Positions 6,870-15,552 of a stretch of DNA of 64,000 bases are shown here, one piece after another. Positions within the stretch are counted from its first letter, which is position 1, and the number at the start of each line of letters is the position of its first letter. The stretch covers positions 1,860,001 through 1,924,000 of the forward strand of contig OZ241366.1 in assembly GCA_965199905.1 (NCBI GenBank), read 5' to 3'. A program made the translations under genes and the position numbers. This DNA comes from Ilyomonas sp965199905. GTDB lineage: Bacteria; Bacteroidota; Bacteroidia; Chitinophagales; Chitinophagaceae. A model generated the notes under the pieces. That model made no database searches and had not been told where the DNA came from. It saw only the letters and a list, made by a program, of their open reading frames with translations.

Positions 6870-9146
6870 ATGAGCAACGAGCAGGCAACGGTAAACGAAG
6901 TTGTTTTACCTAAATATACATTAACAGAAGAGCAGGAAAAGAAGGAGATACTGCGGCATTACCGCGCTTTGTTACGGAGTCTTCGCAACAAGCTCAAACG
7001 TGGCGATAAAGAACTGGTGCGCCATGCGTTTGAAATGGCAGCAGAAGGGCATAAAACGATGCGCCGTAAAAGCGGCGAGCCTTATATCCTGCATCCTTTG
7101 GCTGTGGCAATGATATGCGTGGAAGAGATCGGTCTTGGTGTGCGAAGTTCTATCTGTGCCTTGCTTCATGATACGGTTGAAGATACAGATGTAACACTGG
7201 AAGATGTAGAGCGCGAATTTGGCAGCGAGATTGCCCGCATCGTAAATGGATTGACCAAAATATCCGGCGTTATAGATGCCAGCACCAGCCAGCAGGCAGA
7301 GAATTTTAAAAAGATATTACTAACGCTAACCGATGATCCGCGCGTCATCTTAATCAAGCTGGCTGATCGCCTGCACAACATGCGCACGCTCGACTACATG
7401 AAGCGTGAAAAGCAATTGAAGATTGCCAGCGAAACGGTGTATGTATATGCGCCTCTCGCGCATCGCATGGGTTTGTACAATGTGAAAACAGAACTTGAGG
7501 ATTTAAGTATGAAATACCTCGAGCCGCAAGAGTATAAAAACATTGCTGTAAAGCTTGCTGAAACCAAGCGTGAACGTACACGCTACATCAACGAATTCAT
7601 TCGCCCGATTAAAGAAAAATTAGAGCCCAGCAGGCTCGATTTTGAAATTTATGGTCGCCCGAAGAGCATTCATTCCATCTGGAATAAAATCAAGAAGAAA
7701 GGCGTAGCGTTTGAAGAAGTGTATGACCTGTTTGCTATTCGCATCATTTTAAATTCTCCGCCCGAAAAAGAGAAAGGCGACTGCTGGAAAGTGTATTCTA
7801 TGATTACGGATGAATACACGCCATCGCCTGAACGTTTACGCGACTGGTTAAGCAATCCCAAAAGTAATGGCTACGAAGCCTTGCACACAACCGTAATGGG
7901 GCCGCAGGGAAAATGGGTAGAAGTGCAGATACGCACGCGCCGCATGAACGAGATTGCGGAGAAGGGATTGGCTGCGCATTACAAGTATAAAGAAGGAAGC
8001 ACAAACGAAGACCGCTTCGATAAATGGTTTAGTCAGATACGCGAAGTCATCAGTGCGCAGGATACCGATGGCGTTGATTTTTTGCAGGATTTTAAAGTGT
8101 CTTTTTTAACCGAAGAAATCTATGTATACACACCGAAAGGCGATGTAAAGATGTTGCCGGTTGGCAGCACCGCACTCGATTTTGCGTTCTCTGTTCACTC
8201 TGCCGTTGGTTCCAAATGTATTGGTGCGAAAGTCAATCATAAATTAGTTTCCATCAGCCATAAACTGCACAGTGGCGACCAGATAGAAATCATCACCAGC
8301 AGTAAGCAAAAGCCTACAGAAGACTGGCTGAATTTCGTGGTAACCGCAAAAGCAAAAACAAAAATCAAAGACGCTTTAAAAGAAGAAAAGCGCACCATTG
8401 CCGAAGATGGAAAAGCCTTTGCCCAGCGCAAGGTAGAAGGCGTGGGCGCTGCTTTTACGCAAGGAAATATTGAAGAATTAGTTGCCTTTTATAAGCTGCC
8501 TTCGCAGCTCGATCTTTTCTATGCCATCGCGGTTAAGCAGATTGATTTAAAAGAACTCAAACAGTTCCAGGTGCTTGGCGACAGGCTCGAAATGCCAAAG
8601 CCGGCAAAGCCTGTTTTCGAAATAAAAGAAGGCGAACAAAAAAGCAGCATTCCAAAAAAAGATTCCGAACTTATCATCTTCGGCGAAAGCAGCGACCGCA
8701 TCATGTACACCATCGCACGATGTTGCAATCCCATTCCCGGCGACGATGTGTTTGGCTTTGTTAGCACCGGCAAAGGGCTCATGATTCATCGCACCAGTTG
8801 CCCTAACGCCACGCAGTTAATGTCTCATTACGGACACCGCATTGTAAAAACGAAATGGGCTAAAAACAATGAAGTTTCATTCCTTACCAAACTAAAGATT
8901 ATTGGTATGGACGATGTAGGTGTTATCAATAAAATCACCAACGTTATCAGTGGCGATATGCGCATCAACATTGCCGCACTCACCATCGAATCCGGCGAAG
9001 GTTTGTTTGAAGGTACCGTAAAGGTTTTTGTGCATGATAAAGAGGAATTCGACGAACTGGTAGAGCGTTTAAAAAAGCTGAACGGCATTCAGTCTGTCGA
9101 GCGTTTCGATGCAGAAGAAGCGGGTGCAAAAACAACGGTATCGTAG
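6870..9146 (+). CDS. RelA/SpoT-family (p)ppGpp synthetase/hydrolase
   Basis: A 758-residue long RSH protein that makes and degrades the alarmone (p)ppGpp. An intact HD hydrolase domain is visible (His75 in YILHPLAV, His100-Asp101 in LLHDTVEDT). Next comes the synthetase domain (YGRPKSIHSIWNKIKKKG, then GYEALHTTVMGP and EVQIRT). A TGS domain follows (IYVYTPKGDVKMLPVGST ... GDQIEIITS), then a Cys-containing region (RCCNPIPGDDVFGF) and a C-terminal ACT domain (VSFLTKLKIIGMDDVGVINK). Both catalytic halves look complete, so it is probably bifunctional; whether it is the cell's only long RSH cannot be seen. The last codons are duplicated downstream (see repeat at 9124). It is a single gene. Confidence 0.96.
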   Translation: MSNEQATVNEVVLPKYTLTEEQEKKEILRHYRALLRSLRNKLKRGDKELVRHAFEMAAEGHKTMRRKSGEPYILHPLAVAMICVEEIGLGVRSSICALLHDTVEDTDVTLEDVEREFGSEIARIVNGLTKISGVIDASTSQQAENFKKILLTLTDDPRVILIKLADRLHNMRTLDYMKREKQLKIASETVYVYAPLAHRMGLYNVKTELEDLSMKYLEPQEYKNIAVKLAETKRERTRYINEFIRPIKEKLEPSRLDFEIYGRPKSIHSIWNKIKKKGVAFEEVYDLFAIRIILNSPPEKEKGDCWKVYSMITDEYTPSPERLRDWLSNPKSNGYEALHTTVMGPQGKWVEVQIRTRRMNEIAEKGLAAHYKYKEGSTNEDRFDKWFSQIREVISAQDTDGVDFLQDFKVSFLTEEIYVYTPKGDVKMLPVGSTALDFAFSVHSAVGSKCIGAKVNHKLVSISHKLHSGDQIEIITSSKQKPTEDWLNFVVTAKAKTKIKDALKEEKRTIAEDGKAFAQRKVEGVGAAFTQGNIEELVAFYKLPSQLDLFYAIAVKQIDLKELKQFQVLGDRLEMPKPAKPVFEIKEGEQKSSIPKKDSELIIFGESSDRIMYTIARCCNPIPGDDVFGFVSTGKGLMIHRTSCPNATQLMSHYGHRIVKTKWAKNNEVSFLTKLKIIGMDDVGVINKITNVISGDMRINIAALTIESGEGLFEGTVKVFVHDKEEFDELVERLKKLNGIQSVERFDAEEAGAKTTVS

Positions 9147-9216
9147 GTAAAATGCGGTTAAGGATAGCCGGGACGGTTATAAGCTTAGTGCGAAAACAAC
9201 GGTATCGTAGGTAAAA
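9124..9216 (+). repeat. 29-bp direct repeat copying the 3' end of the RelA/SpoT gene
   Basis: The 29 bases at 9124-9152, which span the last codons and stop of the gene, recur at 9188-9216 with one mismatch. The 64-base period suggests a short tandem duplication after the stop codon. It has no obvious function. Confidence 0.8.
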
Positions 9217-9252
9217 CGGGCATTCACTTTTGCGCCATTACAATGTTGATTG

Positions 9253-9372
9253 TTTTTTTCTTTTGGTAACCATCGTCCGCCGCTATTGTGATCAACAGTT
9301 GTTGCCATTCCTGTTGCTTCGACACGCAGGAATGCTCCCATCAAGGTTCCGGGCAATGATCGGGCTTTTCTA
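9253..9372 (+). repeat. Dispersed intergenic repeat, copy 3 (GCTTCGACACG hairpin core)
   Basis: This copy has left end GGTAACCATCGTCCGCCGCT, right end GTTCCGGGCAATGAT then CGGGCTTTT, and a core hairpin CATTCCTG - loop TTGCTTCGACACG - CAGGAATG. The following 200 bases, up to 9576, are strongly T/C-rich on the plus strand and contain no gene I can support. Confidence 0.85.
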
Positions 9373-9576
9373 AACAACAAATATTGGAAAATTTTACTTT
9401 TTCAATTGGTTTTTTTACCTGAATATTCCATTTCCTCTATTTTCCTCATTTTTTCCCTGCTTTTTGGTTGTTTACCCTATTTCTTCTGCACGTTTCCTAA
9501 AAAACTCATTGTTTCCCTGTTTTTCTAATACGTTTTATCACATTATCCTTCAATCACTACCAAGCTTTTAGCAGCT

Positions 9577-10626
9577 TCACTTATAATAACCCTCATACCA
9601 CTCCACAAACTGCTTCACGCCAAAAGCTAAGCTGGTAGCGGGTTTGAAGCCGGTATCTTCTATCAGGTCGCTCACATCGGCATACGTGGAAGGCACATCG
9701 CCGGGCTGCATCGGCATCTTGTTTATAATGGCTTTTTTTCCTGTTTCTTTTTCTATTGCCGTGATAAAATCAGTCAGCTTCACCGGCGCATTATTTCCGA
9801 TATTATAAATTTTATAAGGTGCACTTGATGACGAAATATTTCCATCACCAACCTGCCAGTCAGGATTTTCTTTTGGTGGCAAATTCATTACACTCACAAT
9901 GCCTTCTACAATATCATCGATATAAGTAAAATCACGCATCATCTCCCCATTATTAAACACCTGTATTGGCTTTCCTTCCAGTATCGCTTTGGTAAAAATA
10001 TACAGCGCCATATCAGGTCGTCCCCACGGACCGTACACCGTAAAAAAACGCAGTCCCGTGCAAGGCATTTTAAACAAATGACTATACACATGCGCCATCA
10101 GCTCATTGCTTTTTTTACTGGCCGCGTACAATGAAATCGGGTGATCTGTATTTTGATTTACTGAGAAAGGAACTTCATCATTCAAGCCATATACGCTGCT
10201 GCTGCTCGCAAACACCAAATGCGAAATATGATGATGACGGCAGCACTCTAATATATTTACAAACGCCACAATATTGCTGTCAACATAAGCATCAGGGTTG
10301 GTAATGCTATATCTCACACCAGCCTGCGCTGCAAGATGGATGACAATATCAAACTGATGTTTGTTAAATAAAGCTTCCACACGATGCTTATCTTCTAACC
10401 GCAACTGGTAGAAAATATAATTTTCATGCTTTCCGCTTTGTATCGGATGATTATATTGTATCTCGTGCGATGCTATGCCGGCATACGTTAGCCTGTCATA
10501 TTTCAGGCGCGCATCGTAATAAGCATTTATACTGTCTGTACCCACCACCTCGTGTCCATCCTTTATCAGGCGGTTAGCTACATGAAAGCCGATAAAGCCG
10601 GCTGTACCAGTCACCAATATTTTCAT
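9577..10626 (-). CDS. NAD-dependent epimerase, probable UDP-glucuronate 4-epimerase type
   Basis: A 349-residue extended short-chain dehydrogenase/reductase. The N-terminal GTAGFIGFHVA is the NAD-binding GxxGxxG loop, and the catalytic Tyr/Lys lie in LYAASKKSNE with the Ser in FASSSSVYG. The sequence D-S-I-N-A-Y-Y-D near residue 31 and the length are typical of enzymes that interconvert UDP-glucuronate and UDP-galacturonate for capsule or exopolysaccharide. Its start overlaps the stop of the upstream glycosyltransferase by 4 bases (ATGA), so the two are translationally coupled and probably feed the same polysaccharide or glycan pathway. The exact sugar is an inference. Confidence 0.9.
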   Translation of the reverse strand: MKILVTGTAGFIGFHVANRLIKDGHEVVGTDSINAYYDARLKYDRLTYAGIASHEIQYNHPIQSGKHENYIFYQLRLEDKHRVEALFNKHQFDIVIHLAAQAGVRYSITNPDAYVDSNIVAFVNILECCRHHHISHLVFASSSSVYGLNDEVPFSVNQNTDHPISLYAASKKSNELMAHVYSHLFKMPCTGLRFFTVYGPWGRPDMALYIFTKAILEGKPIQVFNNGEMMRDFTYIDDIVEGIVSVMNLPPKENPDWQVGDGNISSSSAPYKIYNIGNNAPVKLTDFITAIEKETGKKAIINKMPMQPGDVPSTYADVSDLIEDTGFKPATSLAFGVKQFVEWYEGYYK

Positions 10627-11831
10627 TCTTTAACTTTTTGCTGTTGCAGGCAGGCTGTGTATAAATCATCAATGGCAGCCACTTCCTTTTCCTTTGAAAA
10701 ACGATCTGCGGCAAATGCCATTCCTGCTTTTCCCATCCTCTCGCGAAGACTTTTATCGTTAGCCAGCAACCGTATTTTTTTTACAAATTCTTCCACGCTG
10801 AAATCATCAATCAAAAAGCCGGTTTTGTTATTTATCAACGTGTCTTTTACACCACCTACATTTGTAGCTACAACTGGTTTCGCAAACAGTTGTGCCTCAA
10901 TCAGAGACACAGGTGTTCCTTCATTCAATGATGTTAATACCACGATATCTATATGCGGCAATACGGCGCCAATATCCGTTATCCACGAAGTGAAAATAAT
11001 GTGTGCGGGTTTACTTTTTGTTTCGCCTTCCTGCCACACCAAACCATATTTATTCATTTCTTTTTGAATGAATTTTTTCTCATTCCCATCACCGATAAGC
11101 AAGAAATAAATGTTCTGCTCTTCTTTCAAAATGGTTTCAGCAATGTTTATAAAAAGCAAATGGTTTTTTATCATTACAAGCCTGCCTATAATAGCTACAA
11201 CAGTAGCATTATCAGGAATAGAATATGTCTGCCTGAGAGATGATAAAGCCGGAGAAAATGATTGGTAATTCTCTTTATCAATACCTAAAAAAATGGTGCT
11301 GATTTTTTGTGGAGATGCAATGCGATACACGCTGCTCAACTCGTAAGCCTGCTGTGGACTAATGGCAATAATGCGTGTGGAAAGCCTTGTGAGCCACCGC
11401 TCCACGCGAATAACAAAAGATGAAAGAAACCGATTGTAGTAGGAATGAAACAAATGACCGTGATAGGTATGAATGATCACCGGCACTTTTGCTTTTTTAG
11501 CAGCCAGCCGACCGAGAAACCCTGTTTTAAACCCATGCGTATGTACAATATCCGGCTGCTGGTTTTTAAACAGTAATAATAGTTTTCGGTAGGTAATAAT
11601 ATCTGTTACAGGCAGGATAGAACGGTGAAGGGAAGGTATTTTCAAAAAAGAAAGATGAGTGTAATTTTGGGTAGAAAAAGGCACTTCTATTTCCTCTGTT
11701 TCTTTCTCTCCGTAAATGATGGTAACATCATATTTGCTGCTAAGATGATATGCCAGCGAAACGGCATCAACCGAAGGTCCGCCGATGACCAGCCGGTTGA
11801 TGATGAGAAACAGTTTTCTTTTGTCAGCCAA
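10623..11831 (-). CDS. Glycosyltransferase family 4
   Basis: A 402-residue GT-B enzyme. The N-terminal domain shows LFLIINRLVIGGPSVDAVS and the donor-binding C-terminal domain contains VVAIIGRLVMIKNH, VVLTSLNEGTPVSLIEAQ (the E-x7-E type signature) and AKPVVATNVGGVKD. It would transfer a nucleotide-activated sugar to a lipid-linked or polysaccharide acceptor at the cytoplasmic face. No ATG lies in frame at the right place; the start is the TTG at 11829-11831. It overlaps the epimerase gene by 4 bases and the pair forms a small operon. The acceptor and sugar cannot be told. Confidence 0.9.
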   Translation of the reverse strand: MADKRKLFLIINRLVIGGPSVDAVSLAYHLSSKYDVTIIYGEKETEEIEVPFSTQNYTHLSFLKIPSLHRSILPVTDIITYRKLLLLFKNQQPDIVHTHGFKTGFLGRLAAKKAKVPVIIHTYHGHLFHSYYNRFLSSFVIRVERWLTRLSTRIIAISPQQAYELSSVYRIASPQKISTIFLGIDKENYQSFSPALSSLRQTYSIPDNATVVAIIGRLVMIKNHLLFINIAETILKEEQNIYFLLIGDGNEKKFIQKEMNKYGLVWQEGETKSKPAHIIFTSWITDIGAVLPHIDIVVLTSLNEGTPVSLIEAQLFAKPVVATNVGGVKDTLINNKTGFLIDDFSVEEFVKKIRLLANDKSLRERMGKAGMAFAADRFSKEKEVAAIDDLYTACLQQQKVKE

Positions 11832-11930
11832 GATGCGAAATATTGCGAAGCAGCTTATAGCTACATTTTCAAAAGAGGTAAAGATAGAGCTTTGAAAAAA
11901 GGATAATGTTTATAAAGAACAGCATTGTGT

Positions 11931-13202
11931 TTATTGTATCATTCCTTTTCCAAAATAAGAATGCAATATCTGCGGTAATGCAATGCCATCACTCGTTTGA
12001 TTGTTTTCAAGCAAAGCGGCAACAATGCGTGGCAATGCAAGCGAACTTCCATTCAGGCTATGCGCCAACACCGTTTTGCCATTACTATCTTTAAAACGAC
12101 ACTTCATGCGGTTGGTTTGGTAGCTTTCAAAATTGCTCACGCTGCTTACTTCCAGCCATCTTTCCTGCGCAGCGCTCCACACTTCAAAATCATAAGTCAG
12201 CGCACTCGTAAAGCTCATATCGCCGCCGCATAAACGAAGGATGCGATAGGGAAGTTGCAGGCTCTGTAATAAGCCTTCTACATGCGCTGCCATTTCTTCT
12301 AAAACCTCATAGCTTTTTTCAGGATGTACAAGTTGAATCACCTCTACTTTTTCAAACTGGTGCACACGGTTCAAGCCTCTTACTTCTTTGCCAAAACTGC
12401 CCGCTTCACGGCGAAAGCAAGGTGAGTAAGCGGTCATCTTTATTGGCAGATCGCTTTCTTTTAAAATGGTATCACGATAAATATTTGTAACCGGCACTTC
12501 CGCAGTTGGAATGAGGAACAAATTGTCTTCCGTTACATGATACATCTGTCCTTCTTTATCGGGCAACTGCCCGGTGCCATAAGCCGACGCTTCATTCACC
12601 ATAAAAGGCGGCAGGTATTCGGTATAGCCGCGCTCGGTATTGTAATCTAAAAAATACTGCACCAAAGTACGCTGCAGCTTTGCGCCATTGCCTTTGTATA
12701 AAGGAAAACCGCTTCCGGTAATTTTGGCGCCGGTTTCAAAATCAACGAGGTTGTATTGCTTGATTAAATCCCAGTGCGGAACTGCGCCTTCATATAAAGA
12801 TGGCTTGTTGCCGCTTTCCCTTATCACCACATTGTCTTCCGGTGTTTTACCGGCAGGCACTTGTTCGGAAGGAAGATTGGGAAGCTGAACCAATTTTTCC
12901 TGCAGTTCTTTTTCCTTTTCTATTAGTTGCTCGTTCAGTTTGGCAACCTCGGTTTTGTTATTCGAGACCTCAGTTTTTGCAGCTTCAGCTTCTTCCTTTT
13001 TACCGCCAGCCATCAGCTTTCCAATCTCTTTGGAAGCGGCATTTATTTTTGATTGTGCATTGTCGTAAGCTGCTTGCAATGAGCGGCGTTCATCATCCAA
13101 AGCAATAATTTCGTCTACCAGTTCCGGCTGTTTAAAATTCCTGATCGCCAGCCTTTCTTTTGCCTTGTCCGGGTTTGCTTTTATGGCGTGCACCTGAAGC
13201 AT
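11931..13202 (-). CDS. serS: Serine-tRNA ligase
   Basis: At 423 residues this has the standard SerRS size. The N-terminal antiparallel coiled coil (about residues 30-105, rich in Lys/Glu, e.g. KINAASKEIGKLMAGGKKEE) grips the long variable arm of tRNA-Ser. The class II catalytic core follows, with motif 2 at SPCFRREAGSFGKEVRGL and motif 3 at LNGSSLALPRIVAALLENNQ. It charges tRNA-Ser in the cytoplasm. It starts at the ATG at 13202 and shares a short intergenic region with the divergent small ORF at 13261. It is a single gene. Confidence 0.97.
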   Translation of the reverse strand: MLQVHAIKANPDKAKERLAIRNFKQPELVDEIIALDDERRSLQAAYDNAQSKINAASKEIGKLMAGGKKEEAEAAKTEVSNNKTEVAKLNEQLIEKEKELQEKLVQLPNLPSEQVPAGKTPEDNVVIRESGNKPSLYEGAVPHWDLIKQYNLVDFETGAKITGSGFPLYKGNGAKLQRTLVQYFLDYNTERGYTEYLPPFMVNEASAYGTGQLPDKEGQMYHVTEDNLFLIPTAEVPVTNIYRDTILKESDLPIKMTAYSPCFRREAGSFGKEVRGLNRVHQFEKVEVIQLVHPEKSYEVLEEMAAHVEGLLQSLQLPYRILRLCGGDMSFTSALTYDFEVWSAAQERWLEVSSVSNFESYQTNRMKCRFKDSNGKTVLAHSLNGSSLALPRIVAALLENNQTSDGIALPQILHSYFGKGMIQ

Positions 13203-13221
13203 ATCTGTTCAATTTTGGCGG

Positions 13222-13255
13222 CAAATATAACCTTTGCCACCAAACCTTATCTTTG
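13222..13255. promoter_or_regulatory. Divergent -7 boxes for serS and the 115-aa ORF
   Basis: On the minus strand TATATTTG (13222-13229) fits TAnnTTTG 20 bases before the serS start. On the plus strand TATCTTTG (13248-13255) ends only 5 bases before the ATG at 13261, which would give a leaderless or nearly leaderless transcript. No -33 boxes were found at the normal spacing, so this rests on the -7 boxes alone. Confidence 0.4.
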
Positions 13256-13260
13256 CCCGC

Positions 13261-13608
13261 ATGACGAATGTGGGTGATGATTTGCAGCAGCGGTGGTGGA
13301 CGCTCGAAGCCAGGCTGGTAGAGCGTTTTGGTAAAAAGCCTGACATGGAAACGACCTTGTTTTTAATCGGCATGCAGGAAACGGGGTTTATCAGGGAAAA
13401 GATTACCAAAGAGCAAAAGCAAGACCTGATGCACGTTGCTATTTGTACCGTGTTAAGCTCAAGTGGCTATTACGAGCTGCAGGGAAATGACGATGAAGGC
13501 TGGCCGCATTTTACGCAATTGAAAGATTTGCCGAACTTTAATTTACACGACCAGGAAAATTTTTTAAAAGACCATATACTGCTTTACTTTGAAGGTCAGG
13601 AATTTTAA
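13261..13608 (+). CDS. Conserved hypothetical protein, 115 aa
   Basis: The start is set at the ATG at 13261 (MTNVGDDLQQRWWTLEARL); an upstream frame extension has no promoter room. The protein is soluble and mostly helical, with the stretch VERFGKKPDMETTLFLIGMQETGF in the first half and a C-terminal acidic/aromatic part (DLPNFNLHDQENFLKDH). It has no signal peptide and no known motif. It resembles a Bacteroidota-specific conserved protein of unknown function, but I cannot name it. It ends 7 bases before the cyclophilin start, so the two are probably co-transcribed. Confidence 0.75.
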   Translation: MTNVGDDLQQRWWTLEARLVERFGKKPDMETTLFLIGMQETGFIREKITKEQKQDLMHVAICTVLSSSGYYELQGNDDEGWPHFTQLKDLPNFNLHDQENFLKDHILLYFEGQEF

Positions 13609-13615
13609 TTATCAC

Positions 13616-14329
13616 ATGAAACAAACTGTCGTTCTTCTTGCCACTTTATTATTTGTTTTTTCAGGTTTTTCCCAGGTAAAAAAGCCGGTTACCAAACCTG
13701 CCATAACCACAGCCGTAAAGCCAATATCAAAAGCAAGACTGGTGGGTATTACAACTTCTTACGGCGATATTGTAGTAAAATTGTATGATAGCACACCGCA
13801 ACACCGCGACAACTTTATCAAGCTTGTAAAAGAAGGATTTTATGATAGCTTATTGTTTCACCGCGTGATCGATGGTTTTATGGTTCAAGGTGGCGACCCA
13901 ACCAGTAAAAATGCGCCGGATTCTATACAGCTTGGCAGCGGCGAAGCGCCAGGCGAACGCATACCGGCTGAGTTCAATATCAATTATATGCATAAGAAAG
14001 GCGCGCTGGCTGCGGCACGCGACAATAATCCTGAAAAGGCAAGCAGCAACTGCCAGTTTTATATTGTGCAGGGCAAGCCTGTGAATGATACTGATCTGAA
14101 CTCCATTGAATGCCAGATCAGGGGCGAAAATCCCGCTTTCAGTTATACAGACGCACAACGCAAAGTGTATAATAATATTGGCGGAACGCCATTTCTCGAT
14201 CAGAACTATACCGTATTTGGTGAAGTGATAAAAGGGCTGGATGTTGTAGATAAAATTGCGAAAGCGCAACGCGACAGCAACGACCGTCCGCTGCAGAACG
14301 TGTACATGAAAATGAAGATGCTGAATTGA
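13616..14329 (+). CDS. Secreted cyclophilin-type peptidyl-prolyl isomerase
   Basis: The ATG at 13616 gives a clean signal peptide (KQTVVLLATLLFVFSGFSQ), so the product of 237 residues is exported. The cyclophilin domain spans about residues 45-235: GDIVVKLYDSTPQHRDNF, then FHRVIDGFMVQGGD with the catalytic Arg, and SSNCQFYIVQGK. There is an insertion around GQIRGENPAFSYTDAQRKVY-like sequence before FLDQNYTVFGEVIKGLDVVDKIA. It catalyses proline cis-trans isomerisation during folding of exported proteins in the periplasm. It follows the 115-aa ORF closely. Confidence 0.92.
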   Translation: MKQTVVLLATLLFVFSGFSQVKKPVTKPAITTAVKPISKARLVGITTSYGDIVVKLYDSTPQHRDNFIKLVKEGFYDSLLFHRVIDGFMVQGGDPTSKNAPDSIQLGSGEAPGERIPAEFNINYMHKKGALAAARDNNPEKASSNCQFYIVQGKPVNDTDLNSIECQIRGENPAFSYTDAQRKVYNNIGGTPFLDQNYTVFGEVIKGLDVVDKIAKAQRDSNDRPLQNVYMKMKMLN

Positions 14330-14336
14330 TTGTATC

Positions 14337-14430
14337 ATGTAGTATGTATTAAGTATAATGACGACTTCTTTTTTTGTCTTACTTAATCACACTACACAAT
14401 ACCTAATACATACTACATAATACTTAATAC
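14337..14430. repeat. Imperfect inverted and direct repeat between cyclophilin and gcvH genes
   Basis: Units related to ACTACATAATACTTAATAC occur twice in direct order (about 14391-14409 and 14411-14430), and a reverse-complement version (TAGTATGTATTAAGTAT) lies at 14339-14355. It is AT-rich and non-coding, and immediately precedes gcvH. It may form a cruciform or long hairpin. Confidence 0.6.
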
Positions 14431-14437
14431 AAAAAAT

Positions 14438-14818
14438 ATGACAATTCCTGACGACATCCGCTATACAAAAGACCACGAATGGATCAAGATGATTGATGAT
14501 GAGCATGCATATATCGGCATTACAGATTTTGCGCAGGGCGAGTTGGGCGATATTGTGTATGTAGACATTAGTTCGGTTGGTCAGTCGTTTGAAGCCGATA
14601 CCGTATTCGGTACTGTAGAAGCTGTAAAAACAGTAAGCGATTTATACATTCCCGTGGCTGCCAGCGTTGAAGAAGTAAACCCGGCGTTGGCTGATGAACC
14701 GGAACTGGTAAACAGCGATCCGTATGGCAAAGGCTGGATGGTACGCGTGAAACTGGTTGATGCATCTGATATTGATAAATTGCTGAGTGCAGAAGCTTAT
14801 CAAAAACTGGTTGGTTAA
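14438..14818 (+). CDS. gcvH: Glycine cleavage system H protein
   Basis: A 126-residue lipoyl-carrier protein. The whole biotinyl/lipoyl hammerhead fold is visible, and the lipoylated lysine is Lys64 in GTVEAVKTVSDLY. The N-terminal YTKDHEWI and DFAQGELGDIVYVD are typical. It shuttles the aminomethyl group between the P, T and L proteins of the glycine cleavage complex, producing CO2, NH3 and methylene-tetrahydrofolate. The other gcv genes are not in the window, so it stands apart from them here. A strong bidirectional terminator follows. Confidence 0.97.
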   Translation: MTIPDDIRYTKDHEWIKMIDDEHAYIGITDFAQGELGDIVYVDISSVGQSFEADTVFGTVEAVKTVSDLYIPVAASVEEVNPALADEPELVNSDPYGKGWMVRVKLVDASDIDKLLSAEAYQKLVG

Positions 14819-14894
14819 TTGTGTGCCGTGAATGATGAGTTGTGAGTAATCAACTCCATTTATCATTTACTGTTAATAACAGAAATACAGAGCA

Positions 14895-14936
14895 AATTAC
14901 AAAGCCTGTTGATGAACATCAACAGGCTTTGTAATT
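14895..14936. terminator. Long perfect hairpin terminator between gcvH and a convergent small ORF
   Basis: Two 20-nt arms (14895-14914 and 14917-14936) are exact reverse complements with a 2-nt centre; the core is AAAGCCTGTTGATG. It lies between convergent genes and can serve both, although there is no long T run. Confidence 0.75.
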
Positions 14937-14949
14937 ACAATTCAGCCTT

Positions 14950-15129
14950 CTATTCCTCTGTATCCGAAGCGCTTTCTTTATAGTGCTCCAATGCTTTATC
15001 CGGCACATCTATATCTTCTTTTTTCTCTTTATTATCGCCTGTATCATTCTGCTTTGTCACATTGTTTGGCGGGTCTTCCGAAGCGCCTTGCTTAGCCTCT
15101 TTATCGTCAGGAAAATAGTATCGTTTCAT
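14950..15129 (-). CDS. Small acidic hydrophilic protein, 59 aa
   Basis: An ATG at 15127-15129 opens a 59-codon frame ending at the TAG at 14950-14952. The product begins MKRYYFPDDKEAKQGASEDP, is almost all charged or polar (many Glu, Asp, Lys, Asn) and has no hydrophobic core, so it is probably disordered. Codon use looks coding and the frame is closed on one side by a strong terminator. It lies just downstream of the histone H1-like gene on the same strand, and a role with that protein or with nucleic acid would be a guess. Confidence 0.6.
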   Translation of the reverse strand: MKRYYFPDDKEAKQGASEDPPNNVTKQNDTGDNKEKKEDIDVPDKALEHYKESASDTEE

Positions 15130-15210
15130 AATTTATTGTTTGATATAAACTGACAAACGGCAAGCCAGTAATTGAAGCAAGCTTATGAAGATGTAAAGTA
15201 CGTAATCGCA

Positions 15211-15552
15211 TTATTTTTTACCCCAGTCATTCTCCATGTCTTTATAATTTTCTTTCGAAACTGAGCTTTTGCTCTTTGGTTTTGCGGTACCCTGTTTTTT
15301 CTTCGCGTTGATATTATTTACCAGCGAATTTTTTACACCTAATTTATTTGTTTTTGTAGCTGCTTTCTTAGCTGCCTTTTTGGGTGCAGCCTTTTTAGCA
15401 ACTGCTTTCTTAGGTGCAGCCTTTTTGGCTGTCGTTGTTGCTGCTTTTTTAGGTGAAGCTTTTGCCGAAGCTGCTTTTTTTGGTGCCGCTTTTTTCGTTT
15501 CGGCTTTCTTGGTGGCAGCCTTTTTTGTAGCTGCTTTTTTTGCTGTTGCCAT
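15211..15552 (-). CDS. Histone H1-like Lys/Ala-rich protein
   Basis: The ATG at 15552 (MATAKKAATKK) is preferred over an upstream start that would add nine unrelated residues. The 113-residue product consists for about 75 residues of repeats of the type KKAAxKKAAxKKA, like the C-terminal tail of eukaryotic histone H1 and bacterial AlgP/Hc-type proteins, then a short basic tail with KLGVKNSLVNNINAKKKQG and ending DMENDWGKK. Such proteins bind DNA non-specifically and help compact it. The repeat number is likely to vary between strains because the coding DNA is itself repetitive. The function is inferred from composition. Confidence 0.8.
   Translation of the reverse strand: MATAKKAATKKAATKKAETKKAAPKKAASAKASPKKAATTTAKKAAPKKAVAKKAAPKKAAKKAATKTNKLGVKNSLVNNINAKKKQGTAKPKSKSSVSKENYKDMENDWGKK

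Noticed and set aside
9380..9570. T/C-rich tract considered as a regulatory or repeat element
   Set aside because: Composition bias only; no repeats or pairing structure were found.
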